A stretch of DNA of 64,000 nt from Mycobacterium gallinarum (GTDB lineage: Bacteria; Actinomycetota; Actinomycetes; Mycobacteriales; Mycobacteriaceae). A program made the translations under genes and the position numbers. Shown here piece by piece: positions 48,763 to 57,607 of this stretch. The notes below the pieces were generated by a model. That model searched no databases. It worked only from the letters and a program-made list of their open reading frames with translations, and had not been told where the DNA came from. The stretch lies in assembly GCF_010726765.1 (NCBI RefSeq), contig NZ_AP022601.1, forward strand, positions 558,001 through 622,000, given 5' to 3'. How positions within the stretch are numbered: the stretch's first letter is position 1; every line of letters begins with the position of its first letter.

Positions 48763-50397
48763 ATGTCGGATCGGCGGCTGGACGCCTCCGCATTGAGGGA
48801 TTGGGCGTACACCGCCGTCGGCGACCTCATCACCCACACCGACGAGATCAACCGGCTCAACGTGTTCCCCGTCGCCGACGCCGATACCGGCACGAACATG
48901 CTGTTCACCATGCGTGGCGCGTGGGCGCAGGCCGACGCGCTGGCGGCGTCCGACAACGTGGTGGATATCGCCGCCGCGCTGGCGCGTGGCGCACTGCAGG
49001 GCGCACGCGGTAACTCCGGCGTCATCCTGTCCCAGATCTTGCGCGGGCTCGCCGATGTCACCGCCTCTGCGGCCGCCGACCGCGGCGGCGTGCTCGCCGA
49101 CGTCGGCGGGGCGCTGTTCGGGGCGGCACTGCGGCATTCGGTAGCCCTGGTCGTCAGCTCGATGGGTGAAGCGGTTCCCGGCACGATCGTCTCGGTGCTC
49201 CAGGATGCGGCGGGTGCCGCCGAAGATGCGGGTGCCGCCAATTCCGGTATCGCCGCGGTGGTCGCGGCGGCGGCCGATGCCGCATCGATCGCACTGGACA
49301 AGACCACGGGGCAACTCGACGTGCTGGCGGAGGCCGGCGTGGTGGACGCCGGCGGGCGGGGCCTGCTGGTACTGCTGGATGCGATGAGCGCCACCCTGAC
49401 CGGGCATGTCCGGCATCGCAAGGAGTACGTGCCGGCCCCGCCGCAGGCGCCCGTCCCCGCTGCCGCGACGGTCGCGTCGCCCCAATTCGAGGTGATGTAC
49501 CTGCTCAGCGGATGCGACCCGGCCGGGGTGGAGACCCTGCGCTGCAGCCTCGACCGACTCGGGGAATCGGTGGCGATCGCGACGACGGCCGACGCGGACC
49601 AGTACTCGGTGCATGTGCACGCCGATGATGCCGGTGCCGCCGTTGAAGCGGGGCTGTCGCTGGGCACGCTGAGCCGCATCCAGATCACGTCGCTCACCGG
49701 TGCGGTGGGGGCGCGGCCGTCCGGCGGATGGGCCAGGGAACGGGCCGTGCTCGCGGTAGTCGACGGTGCCGGCGCCGAGGAACTGTTCGCGGGCGAGGGC
49801 GCGCACGTATTGCAACTCGAGGCCGGCGGACCCGTCAGCGCCAAACACCTCCTCCATGCCCTGGTCAACACGGGTGCGGCGCAGATCATGGTGTTGCCGA
49901 ACGGATACGTCGCCGCCGAGGAACTGGTGGCAGGCTGCACCGCAGCCAGCGGGTGGGGTATCGACGTGGTGCCGGTGCCGACGGCGTCGATGGTGCAGGG
50001 GCTCGCCGCCCTGGCCATGCACGACGCCGATCGGCAAGCCGTCGACGACGGCTACACGATGGCGCGGGCCGCCGCGAGCGCCCGGCACGGATCGGTACGT
50101 GTCGCCACCGAGGAGGCGCTCACGTGGGCAGGCGCCTGCGAGCCCGGCGACGGCCTGGGCATTGCGGCCGACGAGGTGCTGATCGTGGGCAAGGACGTCG
50201 CGACGGCAGGCGCCGGACTGATCGACCTGCTGCTCGCCGCCGGTGGTGAACTCGTCACCGTGCTCACCGGTGCGGGCGTCGACGCAGCGGTCGGAGAGGC
50301 CTTGGCGGAGTACGTCCACCGCGAACACCTGGCCGCCGAGATCGTCACGTACCACACGGGTCATCGCGGCGACGCGCTGCTGATCGGCGTCGAGTAA
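48763..50397 (+). CDS. DAK2-domain (FakA-like) kinase protein
   Basis: A 544-residue protein with an N-terminal DAK2 domain, whose Mg-ADP aspartates lie in PVADADTGTNM and whose backbone includes GALQGARGNSGVILSQILRG, then a middle and a C-terminal FakA-like region. FakA phosphorylates fatty acids delivered by FakB proteins; no fakB is adjacent. Dihydroxyacetone kinase is less likely because the DhaK half is missing. ATG 48763 is chosen over GTG 48757 since GGGAGG lies at 48752-48757. In M. tuberculosis the matching locus is annotated as two pieces. recG follows after 2 bp. Confidence 0.82.
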   Translation: MSDRRLDASALRDWAYTAVGDLITHTDEINRLNVFPVADADTGTNMLFTMRGAWAQADALAASDNVVDIAAALARGALQGARGNSGVILSQILRGLADVTASAAADRGGVLADVGGALFGAALRHSVALVVSSMGEAVPGTIVSVLQDAAGAAEDAGAANSGIAAVVAAAADAASIALDKTTGQLDVLAEAGVVDAGGRGLLVLLDAMSATLTGHVRHRKEYVPAPPQAPVPAAATVASPQFEVMYLLSGCDPAGVETLRCSLDRLGESVAIATTADADQYSVHVHADDAGAAVEAGLSLGTLSRIQITSLTGAVGARPSGGWARERAVLAVVDGAGAEELFAGEGAHVLQLEAGGPVSAKHLLHALVNTGAAQIMVLPNGYVAAEELVAGCTAASGWGIDVVPVPTASMVQGLAALAMHDADRQAVDDGYTMARAAASARHGSVRVATEEALTWAGACEPGDGLGIAADEVLIVGKDVATAGAGLIDLLLAAGGELVTVLTGAGVDAAVGEALAEYVHREHLAAEIVTYHTGHRGDALLIGVE

Positions 50398-50399
50398 CC

Positions 50400-52640
50400 G
50401 TGGCCACGCTGACCGACCGGCTCGACTTCGTCATCGGTAAGAAGTCCGCCGATCTGCTGGAGGAGCACTTCGGCATCGTCACCGTCAACGACCTGCTGCG
50501 GCACTATCCGCGCAAGTACAGCGACGAGATGATCACCGCCGGCGACGGCGAGGAACTGGAAGAAGGCGAACACGTCACGTTCGTCGACCACATCACCAAG
50601 GCGGAGCTTCGGCTGACGAATCGTCCGCCGCAGCGTGAATACATGGTCGTCACGATCGGCAACCGCAAGCCGAAGGTCACCGCGACCTTCTTCAACGTGA
50701 AGATCATCAAGAAAACCCTCAAAGAGGGCCAACGGGTGATGCTTTCGGGTGAGGTGGGCTATTTCAAAGGCACGATGCAGCTGACGCATCCGGCCTTCCT
50801 CGTGATTCATGGGGACGGCAGAGTCGCCGGAACCAGATCGCTCACCGCGATTGCCCGAGCAGAAGGGACGTCCGACGAAAACAAGTTGCTCTCCGTCTTC
50901 GATCGTGACTTCTTCCCGATCTACCCCGCGAGCAGCAAGGTGCAGAGCTGGGACATCTACGCGTGCGTGCGCCAGGTGCTCGACGTCCTGGACCCGATCG
51001 ACGAGCCGCTTCCGGAATCGTTTCTGCGTGAACACAATCTGATCGGTGAGGACGAGGCACTGCGCGCGATCCACACGGCGGAAAAAGTCGTGGAACGCGA
51101 TGCCGCGATCGAGCGTCTGACCTATGACGAGGCCATCGGGCTGCAATGGGCGTTGGCACAGCGAAGGTTCGGCGAGCTGAGCGAGGCCGGACCCGTCGCG
51201 GCTCCGGCGGACGACGGCCTGGTCGCGGCGATGCGTAACCAGATGCCGTTCCAACTGACCGAAGGCCAGAAGGATGTCCTCGCGGTGCTGACCACCGAGT
51301 TGGCGGCGAGCCGCCCGATGAACCGCATGTTGCAGGGCGAGGTCGGCTCTGGCAAGACCATCGTGTCGGTGCTCGCCATGCTGCAGATGGTCGACGCGGG
51401 ATATCAGTGCGCGCTGTTGGCTCCGACGGAAGTCCTTGCCGCCCAGCATGCGCGTTCGATACGCGACGTGCTCGGGCCGCTGGCGATGGCCGGCCAGCTC
51501 GGTGGCGCCGAGAAGGCGACGCGCATTGCGCTGCTGACGGGATCGATGTCGCCGCAGCAGAAAAAGCAGGTGCGCGACGAAGTCGCCTCCGGCGAAGCGG
51601 GCATCGTGATCGGAACGCACGCCCTGCTGCAGGACACCGTCGAGTTCCGCCGTCTCGGCATGGTCGTCGTCGACGAGCAGCACCGGTTCGGAGTCGAACA
51701 GCGAGACCGGCTGCGCGCCAAGGCGCCCCAGGGGGTCACACCTCACCTGCTTGTGATGACCGCGACGCCGATACCGCGCACCGTCGCACTGACCCACTAC
51801 GGCGACCTCGAGACGTCGACACTTCGTGAACTGCCGCGTGGTCGTCAACCGATCACCACCAACACGATCTTCCTCAAGGAGCATCCAGCCTGGCTCAACC
51901 GTGCCTGGCAACGGATCATCGAGGAGGTCGGGGCCGGCAGGCAGGCGTACGTCGTCGCGTCGCGCATCGACGAAGACGACAAGACCCAGGCGAAAGGAAA
52001 AGGCAAGGGACGCGACCGGGTCAAGGACGCGGGTCCACCCGCGACGACGGTCGTGGAACTGTTCGAGCGGCTGCGTAGCGGTCCTCTTTCGGGCCTGCGG
52101 TTGGGACTCATGCACGGTCGGTTGTCAGCCGACGAAAAGGACGCGGTGATGGGCGCGTTCCGTGCAGGAGAGATCGACGTCCTGATCTGTACGACCGTTA
52201 TCGAGGTCGGTGTCGATGTCCCCAACGCCACGGTGATGTTGGTGATGGATGGCGACCGGTTCGGTATCAGTCAGCTGCACCAACTGCGCGGCCGCATCGG
52301 TCGCGGCCAACATCCAAGCCTGTGTCTGCTCGTCACCAAATTGCCGGAGAGCTCGAAGGCGGGGGAGCGCCTGCGGGCGGTCGCCTCGACGCTTGACGGT
52401 TTCAAGCTCGCCGATCTCGATCTCGCGGAGCGGCGCGAGGGAGATGTGTTGGGCTACAGCCAATCCGGGCGCCCGATCACGCTGCGCTTCCTGTCGCTCT
52501 TCGAGCATCTCGATCTGATTCTGGCCGCGCGCGAATTCTGCGATGCGCACTACCAGAGGAATCCGGGCGACCCCGGGATGGCGGTCCTGGCCGCGCCCTT
52601 CTCCGACACCGACCGCATCGAGTATCTGGAAAAGGCGTGA
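50400..52640 (+). CDS. recG: ATP-dependent DNA helicase RecG
   Basis: Branch-migrates and regresses stalled replication forks. The 746-residue protein has the N-terminal wedge/OB domain (about 1-230), Walker A GEVGSGKTIVSVLAML, the DEQH box VVVDEQHRFGVEQRDRL, motif III TATPIPRT and the helicase C half with IEVGVDVPNATVM and QLHQLRGRIGRG. A lysine-rich insert (TQAKGKGKGRDRVKD) is a local peculiarity. GTG 50400 lies 2 nt after the DAK2 stop. Confidence 0.95.
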   Translation: MATLTDRLDFVIGKKSADLLEEHFGIVTVNDLLRHYPRKYSDEMITAGDGEELEEGEHVTFVDHITKAELRLTNRPPQREYMVVTIGNRKPKVTATFFNVKIIKKTLKEGQRVMLSGEVGYFKGTMQLTHPAFLVIHGDGRVAGTRSLTAIARAEGTSDENKLLSVFDRDFFPIYPASSKVQSWDIYACVRQVLDVLDPIDEPLPESFLREHNLIGEDEALRAIHTAEKVVERDAAIERLTYDEAIGLQWALAQRRFGELSEAGPVAAPADDGLVAAMRNQMPFQLTEGQKDVLAVLTTELAASRPMNRMLQGEVGSGKTIVSVLAMLQMVDAGYQCALLAPTEVLAAQHARSIRDVLGPLAMAGQLGGAEKATRIALLTGSMSPQQKKQVRDEVASGEAGIVIGTHALLQDTVEFRRLGMVVVDEQHRFGVEQRDRLRAKAPQGVTPHLLVMTATPIPRTVALTHYGDLETSTLRELPRGRQPITTNTIFLKEHPAWLNRAWQRIIEEVGAGRQAYVVASRIDEDDKTQAKGKGKGRDRVKDAGPPATTVVELFERLRSGPLSGLRLGLMHGRLSADEKDAVMGAFRAGEIDVLICTTVIEVGVDVPNATVMLVMDGDRFGISQLHQLRGRIGRGQHPSLCLLVTKLPESSKAGERLRAVASTLDGFKLADLDLAERREGDVLGYSQSGRPITLRFLSLFEHLDLILAAREFCDAHYQRNPGDPGMAVLAAPFSDTDRIEYLEKA

Positions 52641-53344
52641 ACCGAAAGCACCTGCTGTGGCTTCTTGCGATCGTCTCCATCGCGGTGTTCGTAGCCGTTC
52701 AGGTCACCAACTCATCGATCAACCGGGCAGAGTTCATCGCCGGCGCCGACACCCCGACAGTGGCGCCCGGGGTCGACGTCCTCGCGGGCATCGCCCAAAT
52801 ACCGGTGCGCATCCGCGGGCAGGACTATCGGCGGGATGCGTTCGGCGACAGCTGGACCGACGAGAACCCAGCCCCTGGCGGCTACAACGGCTGCGACACC
52901 CGTAACGACATCCTCGACCGGGACCTCGTCGACAAGACCTACGTGTCGATCAAGCGTTGTCCCACCGCCGTGGCGACCGGACTCCTGCACGATCCCTACA
53001 CCAACGCGGAGATCGCCTTCACCCGCGGTGAAAAGACCGGCGCCGCAGTGCAGATCGACCACATCGTGCCGCTGGCGTTGGCGTGGGATCTCGGCGCCCG
53101 GTTCTGGACCAACGACCAGCGGTTGCGGTTCGCCAACGATCCGGCCAATCTCATCGCCGTCGCCGGAGGGGTGAATCAGGACAAAGGCGACCAGGAGCCG
53201 GCGACCTGGATGCCACCGAACACCGCGTTCCGTTGCCAGTACGCCATGCAGTTCATCGCCGTGATCCGCGGTTACGCGCTGCCGATCGACGCGCCGTCGG
53301 CCGCGGCGTTGCGTGATGCTGCTGCGACCTGCCCGACGGGTTAG
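52637..53344 (+). CDS. Secreted HNH-type nuclease-like protein
   Basis: A 235-residue protein with an N-terminal signal or anchor ([20 protein letters not shown]) and an HNH/DUF1524 core: [16 protein letters not shown] supplies DH and [20 protein letters not shown] the following Asn/His-type part. Three cysteines in the exported part may form disulfides. Extracellular nuclease activity is plausible but unshown; it matches Rv2972c. GTG 52637 overlaps the recG stop (GTGA). The stop overlaps the convergent aldo-keto reductase. Confidence 0.78.
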   Translation: MNRKHLLWLLAIVSIAVFVAVQVTNSSINRAEFIAGADTPTVAPGVDVLAGIAQIPVRIRGQDYRRDAFGDSWTDENPAPGGYNGCDTRNDILDRDLVDKTYVSIKRCPTAVATGLLHDPYTNAEIAFTRGEKTGAAVQIDHIVPLALAWDLGARFWTNDQRLRFANDPANLIAVAGGVNQDKGDQEPATWMPPNTAFRCQYAMQFIAVIRGYALPIDAPSAAALRDAAATCPTG

Positions 53345-54183
53345 GCGCCTGTATAGGTTTCGGGGTCCGGACGGAAACGCGTACCGTCGTTCAGCCCGTT
53401 GAGGGTGGCCATGTCGTCGTCGCTGAGCTCGAAGTCGAAGACCTCGATGTTCGACTTGATCCGCTCCGGTGATGATGAGCGCGGGATGACGATGTTGCCG
53501 AGTTGGATGCTCCACCTGATGAGCACTTGCGCCGGCGTCTTGCCGTTCGCCTCCGCCACAGATTTGATGGTCGCGTTGTCCAACAGGTTGCCGACGCCCA
53601 AGGGACCGTAGGCCTCGGTGATGATGCCGTGTTCGGCGTTGGTCGCGCGCAACTCGGCCTGGTTCAGCAGCGGATGCAGCTCGATCTGGTTGATCGCAGG
53701 CGGGAAGAACGACAGGTCGATGACGTTGGACAGGTCTTCGGCGTGGAAGTTCGCCACACCGATCGACTTGGTGTCGCCCTCTTCCTTCCGCTTCATCAGG
53801 CCGCCCCAGCTGTCGACGTACTTGCCGGGGTTACCGGCCGGCCAGTGGATCAGGTACAGGTCGACGTATTCGAGGCCGAGCCGTTCGAGGCTGACCTTGA
53901 TCGCGTCCTGCGAGGCCTGGAAGCCCTGATCCTTGGTCGCCAGCTTGGTGGTGACGAACACCTCTTCGCGCGGAATTCCCGACGAAGCGATCGCGCGACC
54001 CACCGCGGCTTCGTTCCCGTAGGCCGACGCGGTGTCGATCAGCCGGTAGCCCGCCTCGAGCGCGGCGGTCACCGACTGCTCGGTCTCCGCTTCCGACAGC
54101 TCGCCGACGCCGAGACCGATCACCGGAAGGGTGTTCCCGTCGTTGAGCGTGACGGTGGGGATCGCAGCGGCCGAGGGTGTCAT
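53341..54183 (-). CDS. Aldo-keto reductase (Rv2971-like)
   Basis: A 280-residue NADPH-dependent AKR barrel. Motifs: [18 protein letters not shown] with catalytic Asp and Tyr, the Lys in [12 protein letters not shown], His in LYLIHWPAG and the NADPH site [13 protein letters not shown]. Its C-terminal TYTGA resembles Rv2971, which reduces dicarbonyls such as methylglyoxal. A paralogue lies 5 bp upstream on the same strand, so the two probably form an operon. Confidence 0.9.
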   Translation of the reverse strand: MTPSAAAIPTVTLNDGNTLPVIGLGVGELSEAETEQSVTAALEAGYRLIDTASAYGNEAAVGRAIASSGIPREEVFVTTKLATKDQGFQASQDAIKVSLERLGLEYVDLYLIHWPAGNPGKYVDSWGGLMKRKEEGDTKSIGVANFHAEDLSNVIDLSFFPPAINQIELHPLLNQAELRATNAEHGIITEAYGPLGVGNLLDNATIKSVAEANGKTPAQVLIRWSIQLGNIVIPRSSSPERIKSNIEVFDFELSDDDMATLNGLNDGTRFRPDPETYTGA

Positions 54184-54188
54184 GTCAC

Positions 54189-55031
54189 CTAACCTGTGAA
54201 GTCGAAGGTCCTTGGATCGGGACCCAACCGTGTTCCATCGCCCAGCGAGGAAATGGACGCCATGTCCTCCTCGCTCAGTTCAAGATCGAACACGTCGAAA
54301 TTACTCACTATTCGCTCGGGGGTCACCGATTTCGGGATGACTATATTGCCGAGTTGGATATGCCACCTAATCAGTACCTGCGCCGGCGTTTTCCCGTGCC
54401 GTTCAGCAACCTCGGTCACCTTCGGATTGTCGAGCAGTGCGCCCTGGCCCAACGGGGCCCACGCCTCGGTGGCGATGCCCAGTTGGGCGTGCACCTGTCG
54501 CAACTCCTCCTGCGGAAACAGCGGGTGCAATTCCACCTGGTTGACGGCGGGGACGATGCCGGTGGCGTCGACCAGGATTCGCAGATGCTCCGGCTCGAAA
54601 TTGCTGACGCCGATCGATTTGATGCGGCCCTCGTCGCGCAACCGGGAGAACGCCTTGAACGTGTCGACGAACGTGTTCCTGGCGGGCAACGGCCAATGGA
54701 TCAAATACAGATCGAGGTAGGCGTCCGTTTGATTGAAGCCCAATTTGTCCATGCTGCGGTCGAATGCCTTGAGCGTGGAGTCGTAGCCCTGGTCTGAGTT
54801 CCACAGCTTGGTCGTGATGTAGACGTCCTCGCGGGGCAGACCCGACTTCGCGATCGCCTGCCCGACACCACGTTCGTTCTGGTACGCCGCTGCCGTGTCG
54901 ACGTGCCGGTAACCTGCCTCGAAGGCCGTGGTCACCGCGCGTTCGGTGTCATCGGGGGGTGTCTGGAAAACTCCGAGTCCGACCTGAGGGATTGGATTAC
55001 CGTCATTCAGCGTGATCGAAGGAGAGGCCAT
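54189..55031 (-). CDS. Aldo-keto reductase, second paralogue
   Basis: A 280-residue AKR sharing about half its residues with its neighbour. Catalytic set: Asp/Tyr in [13 protein letters not shown], Lys in [12 protein letters not shown], His in [14 protein letters not shown] site [16 protein letters not shown] 55031 is chosen because the family start is just before [18 protein letters not shown]; the start codon overlaps that of divergent lipN within CATG. No ribosome site precedes it; CAGACT 7 nt upstream may be a weak leaderless -10. Confidence 0.88.
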   Translation of the reverse strand: MASPSITLNDGNPIPQVGLGVFQTPPDDTERAVTTAFEAGYRHVDTAAAYQNERGVGQAIAKSGLPREDVYITTKLWNSDQGYDSTLKAFDRSMDKLGFNQTDAYLDLYLIHWPLPARNTFVDTFKAFSRLRDEGRIKSIGVSNFEPEHLRILVDATGIVPAVNQVELHPLFPQEELRQVHAQLGIATEAWAPLGQGALLDNPKVTEVAERHGKTPAQVLIRWHIQLGNIVIPKSVTPERIVSNFDVFDLELSEEDMASISSLGDGTRLGPDPRTFDFTG

Positions 55032-56127
55032 GACTTCGAGTCTGCCAGTCCAGGCTGTGCGAACGCCGAGCGGTCGTAAAGCCCGCTTGGCGAAGATCGG
55101 CGGCACCACGTTGCGCGCGCTTCCTCATATCCCGCACTCGGTCAAACGGCTTCTGCTCGGCGGTCGTTCGGTCGTCATCGACGGCAACACGCTGGACACC
55201 ACGCTTCAGTTCATGCTCTTCGGCCAGAACGCGATGGGCCTCGGAAGTCTGATCCTGGATCACGACGTCCCGACGGCTCGGGCGCTGTTGAGGAAGCTGA
55301 CAGACGCCTTCAGGCAGGACCTCCCGGTCGCATCGGTGACGAACCTCGTCATACCCGGTCCGGCAGGTGCGATCCGTGCGCGGCACTACCGACCGGTCGA
55401 CGGTGACGACGCGCCGCTACTGGTCTTCTTTCACGGCGGCGCGATGGTGGTCGGCGATCTCGAGACGCATGACGACGTATGCCGACGAATCTGCCGCGAT
55501 GGCGGCGTGCATGTGTTGTCGGTCGACTATCGGTTGGCGCCGGAGCACAAGGCGCCGGCAAGTGTCGACGACGCGTTCGTCGCGTTCACCTGGGCGCTCG
55601 ATCACGCTGCAGAGTTGGGCGCCGACTCCCGTCGAGTGGCGTTGGGAGGCGACAGCGCAGGCGCCAATCTGGCCGCACTCGTCTCCCTACGGGCCCGTGA
55701 CCAGGATGTTCAGCTGCCGGCGGTGCAATTGCTGTTCTACCCGGTCACGGCGTGGAACGCGCAGACACGGTCGCGAACGTTGTTCGGCGAAGGCTTCTTC
55801 CTGACCGGGGGCGATCTGAAGTTCGGCGTCGAGAAGTACCTCGGTGGCGCGGATGTCGACGCGGATGACCCTCGGGTATCGCCTTTGCTGGCCGACGACC
55901 TGTCTGGACTACCGCCTGCGCTGGTGCTGACAGCCGGCTTCGACCCCCTTCGCGACGAAGGCAGGCAATATGCCGAAGCCCTGCGCGCAGCGGGCGTGCC
56001 GGTCGACTACCGGGAGTTCGGGTCGCTGATCCACGGTTTCGTCAACTTCTTCCCGGTTGGCGGCGACAGCGAGGCCGCCGTCGCCGAATCGATCTCCGCG
56101 CTGCGGGCCCATCTGGCCCGCATGTGA
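55030..56127 (+). CDS. lipN: LipN-like carboxylesterase (HSL family)
   Basis: A 365-residue alpha/beta hydrolase of the hormone-sensitive-lipase group: oxyanion motif HGG at 135-137, nucleophile Ser209 in GGDSAGANLA, Asp in GFDPLRDEG and His in LIHGFVNFF. The N-terminal 100 residues form the lid. Short-chain ester hydrolysis is expected; matches Rv2970c. ATG 55030 has AAGGAG 5 nt upstream. Its promoter must lie inside the divergent aldo-keto reductase gene. Confidence 0.88.
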   Translation: MTSSLPVQAVRTPSGRKARLAKIGGTTLRALPHIPHSVKRLLLGGRSVVIDGNTLDTTLQFMLFGQNAMGLGSLILDHDVPTARALLRKLTDAFRQDLPVASVTNLVIPGPAGAIRARHYRPVDGDDAPLLVFFHGGAMVVGDLETHDDVCRRICRDGGVHVLSVDYRLAPEHKAPASVDDAFVAFTWALDHAAELGADSRRVALGGDSAGANLAALVSLRARDQDVQLPAVQLLFYPVTAWNAQTRSRTLFGEGFFLTGGDLKFGVEKYLGGADVDADDPRVSPLLADDLSGLPPALVLTAGFDPLRDEGRQYAEALRAAGVPVDYREFGSLIHGFVNFFPVGGDSEAAVAESISALRAHLARM

Positions 56128-56149
56128 GAAACCTGGGAAAGGCCGCCGG

Positions 56150-56155
56150 TACTCT
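56150..56155 (+). promoter_or_regulatory. Leaderless -10 of the DsbA-like gene
   Basis: TACTCT ends 6 nt before GTG 56162. Confidence 0.55.
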
Positions 56156-56161
56156 TAGCGC

Positions 56162-56956
56162 GTGGCTTCGAAACCGAAATACGACCTGAAGGCCTCCGAC
56201 CGCAAGCGCAACCTGGCGGTCCAGATCGGCCTGACCGCGATCGTGGTGATCTTCGCCGTGGCGCTCGTGATGTACATCGTGCTGTCGGCCGACGAAAAGC
56301 CGACCGCGGGCGAGGCGGATCCGATCCGGGTCACGTCGACGTCGGCTCAGTTGATCAAGAAGGACGGCACTGACGAGCCCAAGGTCGTGCTGGGGCTCTA
56401 CGAGGACTTCCTGTGCCCGGCCTGCCGCAACTTCGAGCAGGAGTTCGGACCCACCGTGAACAAGCTGATCGATTCGGGAGCGGTGGCCGCCGACTACTAC
56501 ATGGTTTCGATCCTGGATCGCCAGGGCGACGGGTACTCGACGCGGGCGGCCAACGCCGCGTACTGCGTCGCCGGTGATTCGATCGAGGCATTCCGTCGGT
56601 TCCACGCCGCGCTGTACGCCCAGCAGCCCCAGGAGGGTGTTGGACCGTTCCCCGACAACGCCCGCCTTGCCGAAATCGCGCGTCAGGCCGGCGCTGCGGG
56701 CGAAGTTCCCGAGTGCATCAACAAAGAGACGAACGCCGACATGGTGTCGGGACTCGCCGCGGCCACCGACGTGAATTCGACACCGACGATCCGCATCAAC
56801 GGTGAGGACTACCGTCCGACCACCCCAGAGGCGTTGGTCGCCAAGATCGAGGAGACTGTCGGCAAGCTCCCGGCCTTCGACGCCGGAGTACCGCCACCGG
56901 CCGCCGAACCCACACCGCTGGCACCTCCACCTCCCGCACCCGCGCCTGCACCATGA
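56162..56956 (+). CDS. DsbA-like membrane-anchored thiol oxidase
   Basis: A 264-residue protein with a cytoplasmic N terminus, one membrane helix (about 18-42) and an external thioredoxin/DsbA domain with active site CPAC (Cys85, Cys88), cis-Pro in NSTPTIRING and a C-terminal Pro/Ala tail. It should oxidise exported proteins and be reoxidised by the VKOR homologue encoded next (overlap ATGA). Matches Rv2969c, essential in M. tuberculosis as I recall. Confidence 0.9.
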   Translation: MASKPKYDLKASDRKRNLAVQIGLTAIVVIFAVALVMYIVLSADEKPTAGEADPIRVTSTSAQLIKKDGTDEPKVVLGLYEDFLCPACRNFEQEFGPTVNKLIDSGAVAADYYMVSILDRQGDGYSTRAANAAYCVAGDSIEAFRRFHAALYAQQPQEGVGPFPDNARLAEIARQAGAAGEVPECINKETNADMVSGLAAATDVNSTPTIRINGEDYRPTTPEALVAKIEETVGKLPAFDAGVPPPAAEPTPLAPPPPAPAPAP

Positions 56957-57585
56957 CCGTCGCCACACCCAGCACTGTCGAGCCGAGCGAACCCGCGTCG
57001 GCGCAGTCGACGGGTGTCGCAGTCGGCAGACCCAGCGCAATCTGGGTGCTGATCGCCGGTGTGCTCGGATTGGCCGCCGCGGCGACCCTCACAGTCGAGA
57101 AGATCGAGATCTTGATCAACCCCGACTACGTGCCGTCCTGCAGCATCAATCCGGTGCTGTCGTGCGGTTCGGTGATGATCACCCCGCAGGCGTCGGTCTT
57201 CGGGTTCCCCAATTCGCTCATCGGCATCGTCGGGTTCACCGTCGTACTGGTGACCGGTGTGCTGGCGCTCGCGAAGGTCGATCTGCCGCGCTGGTATTGG
57301 ACCGGCCTGGCGATCGGCTCCTTCCTCGGTGTCGTATTCGTGCACTGGCTGGCGTGGGAGAGCCTGTACAGCATCGGGGCACTGTGCCCGTACTGCATGG
57401 TGGTGTGGGCCGTGACGATTCCGTTGTTCGTGGTCGCGACGTCGATCGCATCCCGTGCTGCGGCATCCAACGGTGTTGTGCGCGTGCTCCATACGTGGCG
57501 CTGGTCCCTGGTGGCGCTGTGGTTCACCGGAATACTCCTACTGATCCTGGTGCGCTTCTGGGACTACTGGTCCACCCTTCTCTAG
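56953..57585 (+). CDS. Vitamin K epoxide reductase homologue (VKOR)
   Basis: A 210-residue, five-helix membrane oxidase that passes electrons from DsbA to menaquinone. All four catalytic cysteines are present: loop pair Cys63 and Cys71 and active-site Cys145/Cys148 in CPYC. Ser/Trp quinone-site surroundings (WLAWESLYSIGALCPYC) are typical. No thioredoxin domain is fused; the partner is the separate gene just upstream. Matches Rv2968c. Confidence 0.92.
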   Translation: MTVATPSTVEPSEPASAQSTGVAVGRPSAIWVLIAGVLGLAAAATLTVEKIEILINPDYVPSCSINPVLSCGSVMITPQASVFGFPNSLIGIVGFTVVLVTGVLALAKVDLPRWYWTGLAIGSFLGVVFVHWLAWESLYSIGALCPYCMVVWAVTIPLFVVATSIASRAAASNGVVRVLHTWRWSLVALWFTGILLLILVRFWDYWSTLL

Positions 57586-57607
57586 ACACCCGACGGGGGC
57601 TCCGCGC

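Noticed and set aside
48640..50364. Long minus-strand open frames opposite the DAK2 gene
   Set aside because: Antisense shadows with low-complexity His/Arg/Gly-rich translation; the plus-strand DAK2 protein has conserved motifs throughout.
50361..52115. 584-codon open frame on the minus strand opposite recG
   Set aside because: It mirrors recG in the antisense frame that GC-rich codon bias keeps open; its translation is Arg/Gly/Asp/Gln-rich without any family resemblance, and recG is clearly real.
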